Part shown: piece after piece, positions 17,640 through 26,415 of the stretch
Layout: every line of letters starts with the position of its first letter
Position numbering within the stretch: the first letter of the stretch is position 1
Origin: Aggregatilinea lenta
GTDB taxonomy: Bacteria; Chloroflexota; Anaerolineae; Aggregatilineales; Aggregatilineaceae
Assembly: GCF_003569045.1 (NCBI RefSeq)
Contig: NZ_BFCB01000003.1
Location: forward strand, 1,178,001-1,242,000
Direction: 5' to 3'
Length of the DNA: 64,000 nt
The notes under the pieces: model-generated
Databases searched by the model: none
What the model saw: only the letters and a program-made list of their open reading frames with translations
What the model was told of the DNA's origin: nothing
Position numbers and translations under genes: made by a program

Positions 17640-17682
17640 TAGGCGGAAGGGAGGCGAGGAGTTTGCCCTCGCCTCGCGCCTA
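17640..17682 (-). promoter_or_regulatory. Intercistronic hairpin after the binding-protein gene
   Basis: GAGGCGAGG (17651-17659) pairs with CCTCGCCTC (17667-17675), and TAGGCG/CGCCTA (17640-17645 with 17677-17682) closes an outer stem. It lies between the binding-protein stop and the first permease start, the same place as the hairpins at 2901-2941 and 33210-33239. Confidence 0.65.
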
Positions 17683-17701
17683 TAAACTCTAGTTGACGGG
17701 G

Positions 17702-19048
17702 TTATTCTTCGATGTATCCGGCGTCGACCAGGATCTCGTACTGCTCAAGCGCCGTGTTGTCGAGCGCTTCCTTAGCCGTGCCTTCGCCACCGACGACATA
17801 GGCATTCAGGTTGCGTTGAACCGGCTCCAGCAGCTCGCCAAACTCCGGGATGTTCCAGAAGTCCTTGACGAAGTTCATGGAGTCAGCAAACGCCGGGTTG
17901 TAGGGCGTGTTGTTCAGGAACTCGGCTGATGCGAGCACTTCCGTGTTGCAGGTGTAGCCGCCGATGGACGCCCACTGCTCCTGAACATCCTTGGACGCGA
18001 ACCACTCGATGAAGTCCAGGGACGCCTGCTTGCGCTCGTCGCTGATGTAGTTGATGACGCTTAGCCCCTGGCCGCCGAGTGACGTGTAACGGTCGCCGTA
18101 GGGGCCTTCAGGCGTAGCGAAGAAGCCGGTACTTTCGGCGAAGGGATTCACGCCGGGGTTGATCAGCGCCGGGAAGAAGGCGAAGTAGTTCATGATCATC
18201 GCCGCCTGGCCGTTGATGAACACGTCGTTCATTTCGGCGTAGAACGCATTGTTCGTGCCGGGCGGTGCGAAGCTGTACAGGCCCTTGTAGAACTCAAGCG
18301 CTTCAACCGCGCGGTCCGAGTTCACGACGTCGATCACCTGATAGTCTTCACCCCACCAGTCTACGCCCCAACTGAACATTGCCGTTTCATAGCCCATCGT
18401 CAGGCCGTCGTAGTCGATTTGGGTGTAGACGCCAACGCCATAGAGGTTATCGTCAGGACGGGTGAAGAACTCGGCGATGTCACGCAGTTGCATCCAGGTT
18501 GTCGGGATTTCCAGCGGATAGCCGTACTGCTCTTCGAACGCCGCCATGTTGTCCGGATCTTCGAACAGGTCCTTGCGATACGCCCAACCTACGGCGTCAC
18601 CTTCGGTAGGGTAGGCGTAATACGCGCCGGAGCCAGCAGGATATTCACCGTAGAACTGAAGCGTGGCGGGCGTTACAGTGTCCTTGATGCCATTGTCAAC
18701 CATGAAATCGGTCAGGTCCATGTAGTGACCTTCCGTCACACCCTGGCCGATCCACTGGCTGTCGCCCACGACCATGTCGTAGGCGTCACCCTTCGCGGCC
18801 CACTCAGCGGCCATGCGGTCATAGAAGCTACCCCAAGGTTCCTGAATAACGTTCACCTTGATGCCGGTTTCTTCTTCGTATCGATTGCCAATTTCTTGAA
18901 GATAGTTGGCGGGGTCCCATTCTGCCCAGAGAATGGTCAACTCATCGACCTGACGTGCATGGGGGCCGGCGGCGACGCTTCCGACGCCGATAATTGAGGT
19001 GAGAACGAGAGTGCCCAGGATCACGATACGGGCGGCTTTCTTCAACAT
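17702..19048 (-). CDS. Extracellular solute-binding protein, family 1 (sugar or polyol)
   Basis: 448 residues with a signal peptide (MLKKAARIVILG, core to residue 24, cleavage near SVAAG). Mature part: ELTILWAEWDPANYLQEI, RYEEETGIKVNVIQEPWGSF, YAYPTEGDAVGWAYRKDLF, WFASKDVQEQWASIGG. The EGDAVGWAYRKDLF arrangement is typical of binding proteins that work with the two-ATPase CUT1 systems. GGAGGATAAGAG precedes the ATG. It is the first gene of the ten-gene operon down to 8032. Confidence 0.92.
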   Translation of the reverse strand: MLKKAARIVILGTLVLTSIIGVGSVAAGPHARQVDELTILWAEWDPANYLQEIGNRYEEETGIKVNVIQEPWGSFYDRMAAEWAAKGDAYDMVVGDSQWIGQGVTEGHYMDLTDFMVDNGIKDTVTPATLQFYGEYPAGSGAYYAYPTEGDAVGWAYRKDLFEDPDNMAAFEEQYGYPLEIPTTWMQLRDIAEFFTRPDDNLYGVGVYTQIDYDGLTMGYETAMFSWGVDWWGEDYQVIDVVNSDRAVEALEFYKGLYSFAPPGTNNAFYAEMNDVFINGQAAMIMNYFAFFPALINPGVNPFAESTGFFATPEGPYGDRYTSLGGQGLSVINYISDERKQASLDFIEWFASKDVQEQWASIGGYTCNTEVLASAEFLNNTPYNPAFADSMNFVKDFWNIPEFGELLEPVQRNLNAYVVGGEGTAKEALDNTALEQYEILVDAGYIEE

Positions 19049-19600
19049 CTCTTATCCTCCATAAAGTTGTCTTTTAGGGTTCGCTGCCTACATCGGACGA
19101 TATTGTATGCGGCGGACGATTGGGTGGAGGCCATTTTTGGGGAGCTTGCCTCCGGTAAATCCTCCTTTCAGCGACGTCGTTATCCGGAAGCCAAAAATCC
19201 GGCTCGGGGCATAAATTTAGTGTGGCAGAGGCCCGCTAATGGGCGAGTTAATTATTTTCAATCTATTGTATGCGAGCGTTCTCAGAAGGGCAAGCAGCTG
19301 GTTTTGACGGGTGCATTTCACGAAAATTCACGGTAGGGAACGAAACCAGCAGAGTTGCTTCAACCCGCTCTGGCTCGTGAACCAAACTGAAATGCACCCA
19401 TTTTGACATTTTGACGTGACGTTTTGACATCATTCTCCACGAAAATGGGGCTGACCTGCCGCTTACGTAGTTTTTGCGTGCTTAACCTACAATCCGCGTC
19501 TGACTCCACGCTTGCTTTTTCTCTCCAATTGGATTAAAGGACGACCCCAATGGTGGTAACTTTGGAAGGCGGAGAAGCAACATCGTGCGCGGTCTTCAAC
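19049..19600. promoter_or_regulatory. Long leader/promoter region with TTTTGAC direct repeats and a spaced inverted repeat
   Basis: No credible gene. TTTTGAC occurs four times (19302-19308, 19401-19407, 19409-19415, 19422-19428). The inverted repeat GGGTGCATTTCA (19309-19320) / TGAAATGCACCC (19388-19399) spans a 67-base interval. The operon 19048-8032 must start from a promoter here or upstream of the GntR gene. The repeats are candidate regulator sites. Confidence 0.45.
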
Positions 19601-19601
19601 G

Positions 19602-19633
19602 GGTGAGAGCCAGGGGAAACGCTGGCTCTCACC
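19602..19633 (-). terminator. Hairpin after the GntR gene
   Basis: 12-bp perfect stem (19602-19613 with 19622-19633) and 8-base loop, 45 bases downstream of the GntR stop. No U-run on the minus strand, so termination may be partial. Confidence 0.5.
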
Positions 19634-19677
19634 GGCCTCAGATCGCCAGAACGACGCTACGAGGTTTAATGGTAGTC

Positions 19678-20439
19678 CTAGATTCGGAACCGGAACCGGT
19701 CGCCTCGCAGGAGGATTTTGACATACTCGATCGGTTTTTCTTCGCCATGCACTTGCGCGCGCACGAGAAACAGCGGCGAACCCTGGGGTACATTCAGGTA
19801 TTTGGCTTCCCAGGCATTGGCCGTGGTCAGTTCCAGGGTTTTCTCGGACTTGACCGGATACAGGCCATAGCGTTCGTCCAGCACCTGATAAAGCGACGAG
19901 GTGTTGAAATCGACCTGATCCAGGTCGGGGCATGTCAAGAGGCTGACGTAGGAATTCTCAATCGCGACCGGCGTTTGGTTCGAGAACCGGAGGCGTACCA
20001 GCGCAAGCACAGCGCTGTCCTGCTCGACGCCCAGCTCGCGTGACAGGCGAGGCGTCGCAACGACGACTTTGGTAACCAAAACCTGGGAGCTAGCCTGAAG
20101 ACCCAGGGCCTCCATGCGCTTGCTGAAGCTGGAGACATTGACCAACTGCCGCTCGATCTTGGGCGCGGCCACAAACGTCCCTTTGCCTGCCTTGCGTACC
20201 AGTCGCCCTTCCTGCACCATCTCCGCAATCGCACGCCGCACCGTGATACGCGCCACGTCGTACTTATCGACGAGTTCGAGTTCGGCTGGAAAGCGATCTC
20301 CGGGCTTGAGATCGCTGTTGGACAAAAAGTCGCACAACTCCTCATAGATCTGAAGATAGAGCGGCTTCGAGCTGTCGCGATCCAATGCTAAGGCTGCAGG
20401 CATCAGGGTGTTGTCAGCTTTGGACACTGGGATCTCCAC
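19678..20439 (-). CDS. GntR-family regulator with UTRA ligand domain
   Basis: 253 residues. Winged helix-turn-helix at about 25-95 (LYLQIYEELCDFLSNSDL, RFPAELELVDKYDVARITVRRAI parts, GKGTFVA) and a UTRA effector domain to the end (LALVRLRFSNQTPVAIENSY). It is the last gene of the deglycase/kinase/Hyu cluster, 53 bases after hyuB, and E. coli FrlR is also a GntR/UTRA protein, so it probably controls fructosamine use. It also stands upstream of the 19048-8032 operon in the same direction, so control of that operon cannot be excluded. Confidence 0.9.
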   Translation of the reverse strand: MEIPVSKADNTLMPAALALDRDSSKPLYLQIYEELCDFLSNSDLKPGDRFPAELELVDKYDVARITVRRAIAEMVQEGRLVRKAGKGTFVAAPKIERQLVNVSSFSKRMEALGLQASSQVLVTKVVVATPRLSRELGVEQDSAVLALVRLRFSNQTPVAIENSYVSLLTCPDLDQVDFNTSSLYQVLDERYGLYPVKSEKTLELTTANAWEAKYLNVPQGSPLFLVRAQVHGEEKPIEYVKILLRGDRFRFRI

Positions 20440-20492
20440 AGGGTAACCGTCTGTTTCTACTGAACTTACAACGTATTTTTCCTCCTGGCAAA

Positions 20493-22283
20493 TCAGCAGC
20501 GAGTGTCGCGCAGTTCGCGCGTGTGGTCTTCATCCACCGCGCTCAGGTCACTTGTCACCACAACGCCATACAGTTCGCATGCGGCGTCTAAAGACACTTT
20601 GCCTTCGACGACATCGTGCAGCACGGCCAGAGGGTCGCGGTCCAGCGGCGATCCATAGCCGCCGGAGCCGGGCGTCTGCACACTGATGACGTCTTCGGCC
20701 TTCAGCCGTATATCGGACGCTTTGGAACTCAACCGCGTTTCAGAGCCATCGCTCCGCCAAAGGAGATAGCGCCCGGTCATACCGGCCAGTCCGTCGTTGA
20801 TGCCCCAGGGCGCGATCTTCTGCCGGTCCGCCAAACCGGAGAAAACGACGCCGTCGTGCAGCACGCGAATGTCGCGCCGGATGCCCAGCCCGCCGCGATG
20901 GCGCCCCGCGCCGCCTGAATCAATGCGAAGCTGGTAGCGGTCGATTAGCAAGGGGTACTCGCGTTCCAGCGCTTCTACGGCCAGATTCGACGTGTTCGTC
21001 ATGTGCACTTGCACGCCACTCAGCCCATCCCCGCGCGCATGTGCCCCCGATCCTCCGGCAATGGTCTCCAGGTAGACGTAAAAGTTGCCGGTGTCGGGGT
21101 GCGTGCCCGAAAACGTCGCGGTCGTCACGCTGCTATTGCTGGCGGCGAGCACGCGTTCCGGTGCGGCGGCGGCCATCGCGCCGAAGAACGCGTCAGCGAC
21201 GCGCTGGCACGTATCGATGCGCTCGCCGACCGGCGCGGGCGACTGGCAGTTCACGATGCTGCGCTCAGGCGCGACGACGGTCAGCGCCCGGTAGATGCCC
21301 TGATTCGAGGGGATATCCGGCCCAACCAGCGCTTTGAAACAGTAGAATACGGTCGCCAGCGTGCCGTTGATCGGCACGTTGATCGGCCCGGAGACCTGCG
21401 GGCTGGACCCTTCGAAATCGACATGCGCGGAATCCGCATCGATCGTGACCGTCACCCGGATGGGGACCGGCTGGCCCAGGTTGATCCCGTCGTCATCCAG
21501 GTAGTCCGTGAAGGTGTACCGTCCCGGTTTCAGCCGGGCGATGCCCGCCCGCATCATGGTTTCGGCGTAGTCGAGCAGGGCTGCCAGAATCACCCCGTAC
21601 CGCTCGATCCCATACCGCGCGACGACTTCGCTCAGACGGCGCGCGCCGACACGGTTCGCGGCGATTTGTGCAGCCAGGTCGCCTTCGCGTTCCGCCGGGG
21701 TGCGGCTGTTGAGCGCAATGAAGTCGATCACATCCTTAATCAGCTCGCCGCGATCGCACAACTTGACCAGCGGAATCCGCAGCCCTTCCTGAAAAACACT
21801 CACCGCATCGCCGGATGTGCTGCCCGGTACCTTGCCGCCCACGTCGGCGTGGTGCGCAATGCTGGCGACGAACCCCACGACTGAATCGTCGACGAAGACC
21901 GGCGTCACGACCGCGATGTCCGGCAGGTGGGTGCCGCCGCCAGAGTAGGGATCGTTGGCGATGAACATATCGCCGGGATGAAGCGTTTCGCGCGGATGCT
22001 TCTCCAGGGTTGCCGTGACCGATCCCAGCAGTGATCCGAGGTGCATGGGGATCTGTTCCGCCTGCGCGATCATCTGCCCTCCGGCGTCGAACACCGCCGT
22101 CGAGCAGTCGCGCCGTTCCTTGATGTTGGTGGAATACGCGGTACGGATCAGCACCGCGCCCATTTCCTCCGCTACCGAGAGCAGCCGGTTGCTCAGAATC
22201 TCCAGCGTCACCGCGTCCACGGCGGTAGATTCGGCGCGGACCCCGGCTACGTTCTGAGAAGAAAGCGTTTCCGCCGCCATCAT
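20493..22283 (-). CDS. hyuB: Hydantoinase B / oxoprolinase B-type subunit
   Basis: 596 residues of the HyuB family (N-methylhydantoinase B, 5-oxoprolinase C-terminal half). Recognised from VTLEILSNRLLSVAEEMG, LIRTAYSTNIKERRDCS, MFIANDPYSGGGTHLPDI and the Gly-rich end GSGGYGSPLDRDP. With HyuA it hydrolyses a cyclic amide (hydantoin, 5-oxoproline or similar) at the expense of ATP. It overlaps hyuA by four bases (ATGA), so translation is coupled. Its presence among Amadori-sugar genes suggests a lactam-containing substrate or by-product. Confidence 0.92.
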   Translation of the reverse strand: MMAAETLSSQNVAGVRAESTAVDAVTLEILSNRLLSVAEEMGAVLIRTAYSTNIKERRDCSTAVFDAGGQMIAQAEQIPMHLGSLLGSVTATLEKHPRETLHPGDMFIANDPYSGGGTHLPDIAVVTPVFVDDSVVGFVASIAHHADVGGKVPGSTSGDAVSVFQEGLRIPLVKLCDRGELIKDVIDFIALNSRTPAEREGDLAAQIAANRVGARRLSEVVARYGIERYGVILAALLDYAETMMRAGIARLKPGRYTFTDYLDDDGINLGQPVPIRVTVTIDADSAHVDFEGSSPQVSGPINVPINGTLATVFYCFKALVGPDIPSNQGIYRALTVVAPERSIVNCQSPAPVGERIDTCQRVADAFFGAMAAAAPERVLAASNSSVTTATFSGTHPDTGNFYVYLETIAGGSGAHARGDGLSGVQVHMTNTSNLAVEALEREYPLLIDRYQLRIDSGGAGRHRGGLGIRRDIRVLHDGVVFSGLADRQKIAPWGINDGLAGMTGRYLLWRSDGSETRLSSKASDIRLKAEDVISVQTPGSGGYGSPLDRDPLAVLHDVVEGKVSLDAACELYGVVVTSDLSAVDEDHTRELRDTRC

Positions 22284-24343
22284 CCAACCTCCGTGATATG
22301 AATGAGCATGTTGCCGAATTCATCCACTGCTGCGCTGACCGCCGGGGGAATCAATATCGTGCTGTCCATTTGCTCGACGACTGCCGGACCGGCGAGCGTA
22401 TCCCCGGCGCAAAACTGGCTGCGCTGGTACAGATCGCACGGGACGTAAGCTCCGGCTTCTTTGAAGTAGACCGGGCGCTGCCCCACCGGAACCAAACTCT
22501 CACCTGCTGCGCGCCGGTCCCAACGCGGCACCGGGGCCTTGGGCAGGATGCCAACTGCCGCCAGACGGTAGTTGACGAATTCAATCGGCGCGCCGGGGCG
22601 CGCATAATCGTACAGTCGTGCGTGTTCCGCGTGGAAGCGCTCGATCAGGTCCGGCAGCTTCTCGGCGGTCAGGTCACCCGCTTCGACCGGCACCGACAAC
22701 TCATAGTTCTGGCGCTGGTAGCGCGCCTCGATCCACCTGGTCAAGCGACGGTTTTCCGGCAGGACGCCTTCCTTGTCCAGCACGGCCTGTCCTTCCGCCG
22801 TCAGTTCGTCGAACAAGGCCGCGACGGTGGGCAGTGATGCTTCGGTAGGCGCGACCGGCAGACTGCGAACATGATAGGTACGGATGTCCGTCACCAGCAG
22901 GCCCAGCGAGCACAGTGTCCCCGGCGATGGGGGGATCAGCACCTGCGGAATGCCCAACTCCTGGGCGACTGCGACGGCATGCAGTGGGCCTGCGCCGCCG
23001 AACGCCATCAGCGTGAACTCGCGCGGATCGTAGCCGCGCTCCACCGATACGAGCCGCATGGCGCGGACCATGTTGGCGTTCACCACGTCGATGATGCCGT
23101 TGGCCGCTTCGACGTTGGACAGGCCGGTGCGGGCCTCAAGCTGCGTCTCAATTGCCGTCGACGCCGCGCCGGTGTCCAACGCCATCGAGCCGCCCAGAAT
23201 CCGCTCCGGATTCATGCGCCCCAGCACGACATTCGCGTCGGTGACCGTCGGCTGCGTGCCGCCGAAGCCATAACAGGCCGGGCCAGGGCTGGCCCCGGCG
23301 CTCTGTGGCCCCACCTTGAGCGCGCCGCCGTCGTCGATCCATGCAATCGAACCGCCGCCCGCGCCGATGGTGACGATATCCAGCATCGGGATGCGTGAGG
23401 GCCATCCCTCAATCGTGCGTTCGACCGAGATCAGCGGCTCGCCCTGATAAATCAGGCTGATGTCCGCGCTGGTCCCGCCCAGGTCGAGCGTCAGCAGGTT
23501 GTCCAGGCCCGTCATCTCGCCGATGTGCGCCGCCGCGACAACCCCGGCGCTTGGCCCGGATACCGCCGTGCGTACCGGGGTCTGGATGGTTTCCTCGATC
23601 GACAGGATGCCCCCGTTGGACTGCGTGATGTACGGACTTTTCTCGATGCCCACCGCGTGCACGGCGTTCTTAAAATTGGTCAGGTACGTTTCCATCACCG
23701 GGCCGAGATAGGCGTTGAGCACGGTCGTGCTCAGGCGTGGAAATTCGCGAAATTCGGGCACGACTTCGTGCGAAACCGACACATACGCTTCGGGGAACAT
23801 GTCGCGCACGATTTGGGCGGCGGCACGTTCGTGCTGGGGGTTGATATACGAAAACAGGAAGCAGATCGCAATCGATCGGACGCCCGCTTCACGCAGCTCC
23901 GAGACGGCCTGCCTGACCGTGCTTTCGTCTAGCTCTGTGCGAACCTGCCCGTCAAAGTACACTCGTTCGGTGACTTCTTTGCGATATTGGCCCTGCACCA
24001 GTGGCGTGGGCTTCTCTTGCTGCAAGTCGTAGAGCGAGGGGCGCACCTGCCGCCCAATTTCAAGCAGATCGCGAAAGCCCTCCGTGACGAGCAGCCCGGT
24101 CCTGGCCCCTTTCTTTTCGATTAACGCATTGGTCGCCACCGTCGTGCCGTGAGCGAGGTAGTCTACAAGGGTGTAGGGCACGTGCTCGCGCGCCAGAAGC
24201 TCGGCTATGCCCTTCATGATCGCCACAGAGGGATCGGAAGGGGTCGATAAGACTTTGTGCGTATAGACCGCCTGAGCGTCGATATCGACCAGCGTCAGGT
24301 CGGTAAATGTGCCGCCAACATCGACACCAATCATGTTGCGCAT
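22280..24343 (-). CDS. hyuA: Hydantoinase A / oxoprolinase A-type ATP-binding subunit
   Basis: 687 residues from ATG at 24341-24343, preceded by AAGGAG and directly followed by the nucleotide-binding start IGVDVGGTFTDLTLVD. Later landmarks are YLAHGTTVATNALIEKKGA, DLGGTSADISLI, GAGGGSIAWID and the C-terminal HyuA domain. It supplies ATP-dependent activation for HyuB. The gene follows the frlD-like kinase gene by 44 bases and starts hyuAB within the same minus-strand operon. Confidence 0.92.
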   Translation of the reverse strand: MRNMIGVDVGGTFTDLTLVDIDAQAVYTHKVLSTPSDPSVAIMKGIAELLAREHVPYTLVDYLAHGTTVATNALIEKKGARTGLLVTEGFRDLLEIGRQVRPSLYDLQQEKPTPLVQGQYRKEVTERVYFDGQVRTELDESTVRQAVSELREAGVRSIAICFLFSYINPQHERAAAQIVRDMFPEAYVSVSHEVVPEFREFPRLSTTVLNAYLGPVMETYLTNFKNAVHAVGIEKSPYITQSNGGILSIEETIQTPVRTAVSGPSAGVVAAAHIGEMTGLDNLLTLDLGGTSADISLIYQGEPLISVERTIEGWPSRIPMLDIVTIGAGGGSIAWIDDGGALKVGPQSAGASPGPACYGFGGTQPTVTDANVVLGRMNPERILGGSMALDTGAASTAIETQLEARTGLSNVEAANGIIDVVNANMVRAMRLVSVERGYDPREFTLMAFGGAGPLHAVAVAQELGIPQVLIPPSPGTLCSLGLLVTDIRTYHVRSLPVAPTEASLPTVAALFDELTAEGQAVLDKEGVLPENRRLTRWIEARYQRQNYELSVPVEAGDLTAEKLPDLIERFHAEHARLYDYARPGAPIEFVNYRLAAVGILPKAPVPRWDRRAAGESLVPVGQRPVYFKEAGAYVPCDLYQRSQFCAGDTLAGPAVVEQMDSTILIPPAVSAAVDEFGNMLIHITEVG

Positions 24344-24387
24344 TGAATGATCCACTCTCCTTGGGATGCCGAATTGCTGTAACGCCG

Positions 24388-25191
24388 TCAAATCGAAGCG
24401 TGACCGTGTCCGAACCCACCGAGGCTGCCGCAGGCCTGTGCAGCACCAACGGCCCCCACTTCAAGCGCGCGGGCGATATCTTCGCCGCGCAGATAGGCCA
24501 CCATAAACGCGGCCTGGAACGCATCCCCGGCGCCCAGCGTGTCCACTGCTTTCGCCTCGATCGCACGCTGAAAGAAGCTCTGCTTACCGTCGAAGGCCAG
24601 ACTGCCCCGTGCGCCGAGCGTCATCACGATGACGCGCGCGCCCTCATTATGCAGCCGCTCGATCTGCTCGCGCGCTGCTTCGACATCGAAGAACTGCCCT
24701 GAGAAAAACGCGACCTCGATATGCGGCAGCAGCGCGAGCTGCGCGGGCGTCGCGCGGTGGCTGAAGTCGTAGGAGATGCACCGCCCGGCAGCGTGCCAAC
24801 CTGGCACATGGGCGTCAACGCAGCCGTCAAGCGTCGTATGGATCAGGCCGGCTCCGGCCAGGTAAGCGTCGATTTCCGGCGTGATCACGAGCTGCTCGCG
24901 TACGCCGTGGTCGCTGCGCAGAAAGATGCGCTCATGGTCCTCAACCTTCACCCAGGCGCGCGCCGTTGTGCCGGGCAGCCGCATAAGGAACCGGGTATCG
25001 ATGCCTTCTGATACTAGCGCCCCGGCCATCCAGTCGCCGTGAAGATCGTCGCCGATCACGCCTACATACGCTGCCGGGATGCCCTGGCGACGCACCTGTA
25101 CGGCAAAATTGACCGGTCCACCTCCCGGAAACGTCCGGTTCAGGTGGGTATAAATGTCAACACAGTTGTCGCCAACCGCCGCGATGTGCAT
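24388..25191 (-). CDS. frlD: PfkB-family kinase, fructoselysine 6-kinase (FrlD) type
   Basis: 267 residues from ATG 25189-25191, which gives the FrlD-like start MHIAAVGDNCVDIY. Ribokinase-fold motifs: GGGPVNFAVQVRRQG near 24-38 and the catalytic-base motif DTLGAGDAFQAAF near 222-234. E. coli FrlD starts with the similar IGDNCVDIYP and has DTMGAGDSF, so phosphorylation of an N-linked 1-deoxyfructosyl compound at O6 is the likely reaction. It begins six bases after the frlB-like gene, its expected partner. Confidence 0.85.
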   Translation of the reverse strand: MHIAAVGDNCVDIYTHLNRTFPGGGPVNFAVQVRRQGIPAAYVGVIGDDLHGDWMAGALVSEGIDTRFLMRLPGTTARAWVKVEDHERIFLRSDHGVREQLVITPEIDAYLAGAGLIHTTLDGCVDAHVPGWHAAGRCISYDFSHRATPAQLALLPHIEVAFFSGQFFDVEAAREQIERLHNEGARVIVMTLGARGSLAFDGKQSFFQRAIEAKAVDTLGAGDAFQAAFMVAYLRGEDIARALEVGAVGAAQACGSLGGFGHGHASI

Positions 25192-25197
25192 ATCCAA

Positions 25198-26220
25198 TCA
25201 GTACGCTACCTTCCCCATATAACGCCGCGTCGAAACGGGATGGTCGTGCTCGATGCCCAGATACCAGTTTAACCACTGCAAGGGCAGGTGCAGGCCAAAT
25301 GGCGCGAACCAGGGATGGATGTTGGGCATGCTCTTGAGGTCCAACACAATCGTACGCGCGCCGTAGCGCTGCGAAAAGGCCAACGCGCGCTCCGTCACGG
25401 GACGCGACTCGTCCGTGCCAAGCAGGAAGATCATGGGCAGGCCGGGACGCACGATCTCCAGCGGACCGTGCTGGAACTCGGACGCGTTGATCGACGCCGC
25501 GTCGAGCCACTGCATTTCGAGCAGGTTGCACACCGTGAACTGGTACGCCAGCCCCATCAGCGGACCGGTGCTGACCACGTAAAACTGTGACGCGTCACGA
25601 TACTCGGCAGCCAGGTCGCGCCCGACTTGTTCCGTCTCTGCGCGAACGGCGTGCAGTGCGTCCGGCAAGTCATGCAGCGCCGCGCGCACGCCCGCCTCAT
25701 CGGGCATTTCGCCGCGCTGGATCAGGATCTCTATCGCGATCAAATAGCTGAGCAGCAGCTTGGAGAGATTCGTCGCCGGAGAGTCGTAAGTCAGCGCGTC
25801 CGTCGTGTGCCGGGTGAGGAGTGTATCTGGCTTCGTCAGCCCTACGGTGAACGCGCCGCGCTCCGTCGCGAGATCGGCTGCCGTCAGAATTTCCTCTGTC
25901 CTGCCCGAATGCGATCCGAGGACGACTGCGGCGTTGGCGTTCAGCCGCGCGGGCGCGCGGGTCACGAACTCGTACCCGGAGAAGCGATCAACCGCCAGGG
26001 TAGAATAGCGATCCAGGAGCCACTTGGGCGGCAGGGTGGTTGCATACGATCCGCCGCAACCCACCAGATAAAGGTGTTCCAAACCGCCACCCAACCAGCG
26101 CGCTACCAACTCGGAGATGTGCTCGCTTTGGCGCGTGAGGATGTCGGCCATCGCGTCACGCACGATAGTGCCTTCCATGTAGTTGAGTGGTTGGGTGGTC
26201 GGCTGTACCTGTTCAGCCAT
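25198..26220 (-). CDS. frlB: SIS-domain fructosamine-6-phosphate deglycase (FrlB type)
   Basis: 340 residues with two SIS domains. Strong family features are VGCGGSYATTLPPKWLLDR, GSHSGRTEEILTAADLA, EFQHGPLEIVRPGLPMIFLL, DESRPVTERALAF and the C-terminus HPVSTRRYMGKVAY; E. coli FrlB has EFRHGPLEIVEPGVPFLFLL and DESRHTTERA at the same places. It splits a 6-phospho-Amadori compound into glucose 6-phosphate and a free amine or amino acid. It is the first gene of the minus-strand operon and divergent from the peptide-type transporter, so imported glycated amino acids or peptides are the likely feedstock. Confidence 0.88.
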   Translation of the reverse strand: MAEQVQPTTQPLNYMEGTIVRDAMADILTRQSEHISELVARWLGGGLEHLYLVGCGGSYATTLPPKWLLDRYSTLAVDRFSGYEFVTRAPARLNANAAVVLGSHSGRTEEILTAADLATERGAFTVGLTKPDTLLTRHTTDALTYDSPATNLSKLLLSYLIAIEILIQRGEMPDEAGVRAALHDLPDALHAVRAETEQVGRDLAAEYRDASQFYVVSTGPLMGLAYQFTVCNLLEMQWLDAASINASEFQHGPLEIVRPGLPMIFLLGTDESRPVTERALAFSQRYGARTIVLDLKSMPNIHPWFAPFGLHLPLQWLNWYLGIEHDHPVSTRRYMGKVAY

Positions 26221-26251
26221 TCGTTTCTTCCCTTCAGTAGTCCGAAAGTCG

Positions 26252-26286
26252 GGACAAATTTGTCCTATTGTTCTATTTTGTCCTAT
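26252..26286. promoter_or_regulatory. Palindrome and half-site in the divergent frlB / transporter promoter
   Basis: GGACAAATTTGTCC (26252-26265) is a perfect 14-base palindrome. TTTTGTCCTAT is repeated at 26276-26286 as a second half-site. It is a candidate operator for the GntR/UTRA protein and would control both directions. Confidence 0.6.
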
Positions 26287-26296
26287 CCGGTTTTCG

Positions 26297-26305
26297 TGCT
26301 ATTAT
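26297..26305 (+). promoter_or_regulatory. Extended -10 box of the transporter promoter
   Basis: TGCTATTAT, directly downstream of the half-site at 26276-26286; a -35 would overlap the half-site. Confidence 0.45.
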
Positions 26306-26415
26306 ATTGCCCAGAACGCCAAACGTCAATTGAAAAGTAGCCTTTCACTTTATTTCAGACCTGCTTGGGGCAGCCATGCCTCGCACGGCGCTCCGTCTCG
26401 TTTTGGAGAGATTTC

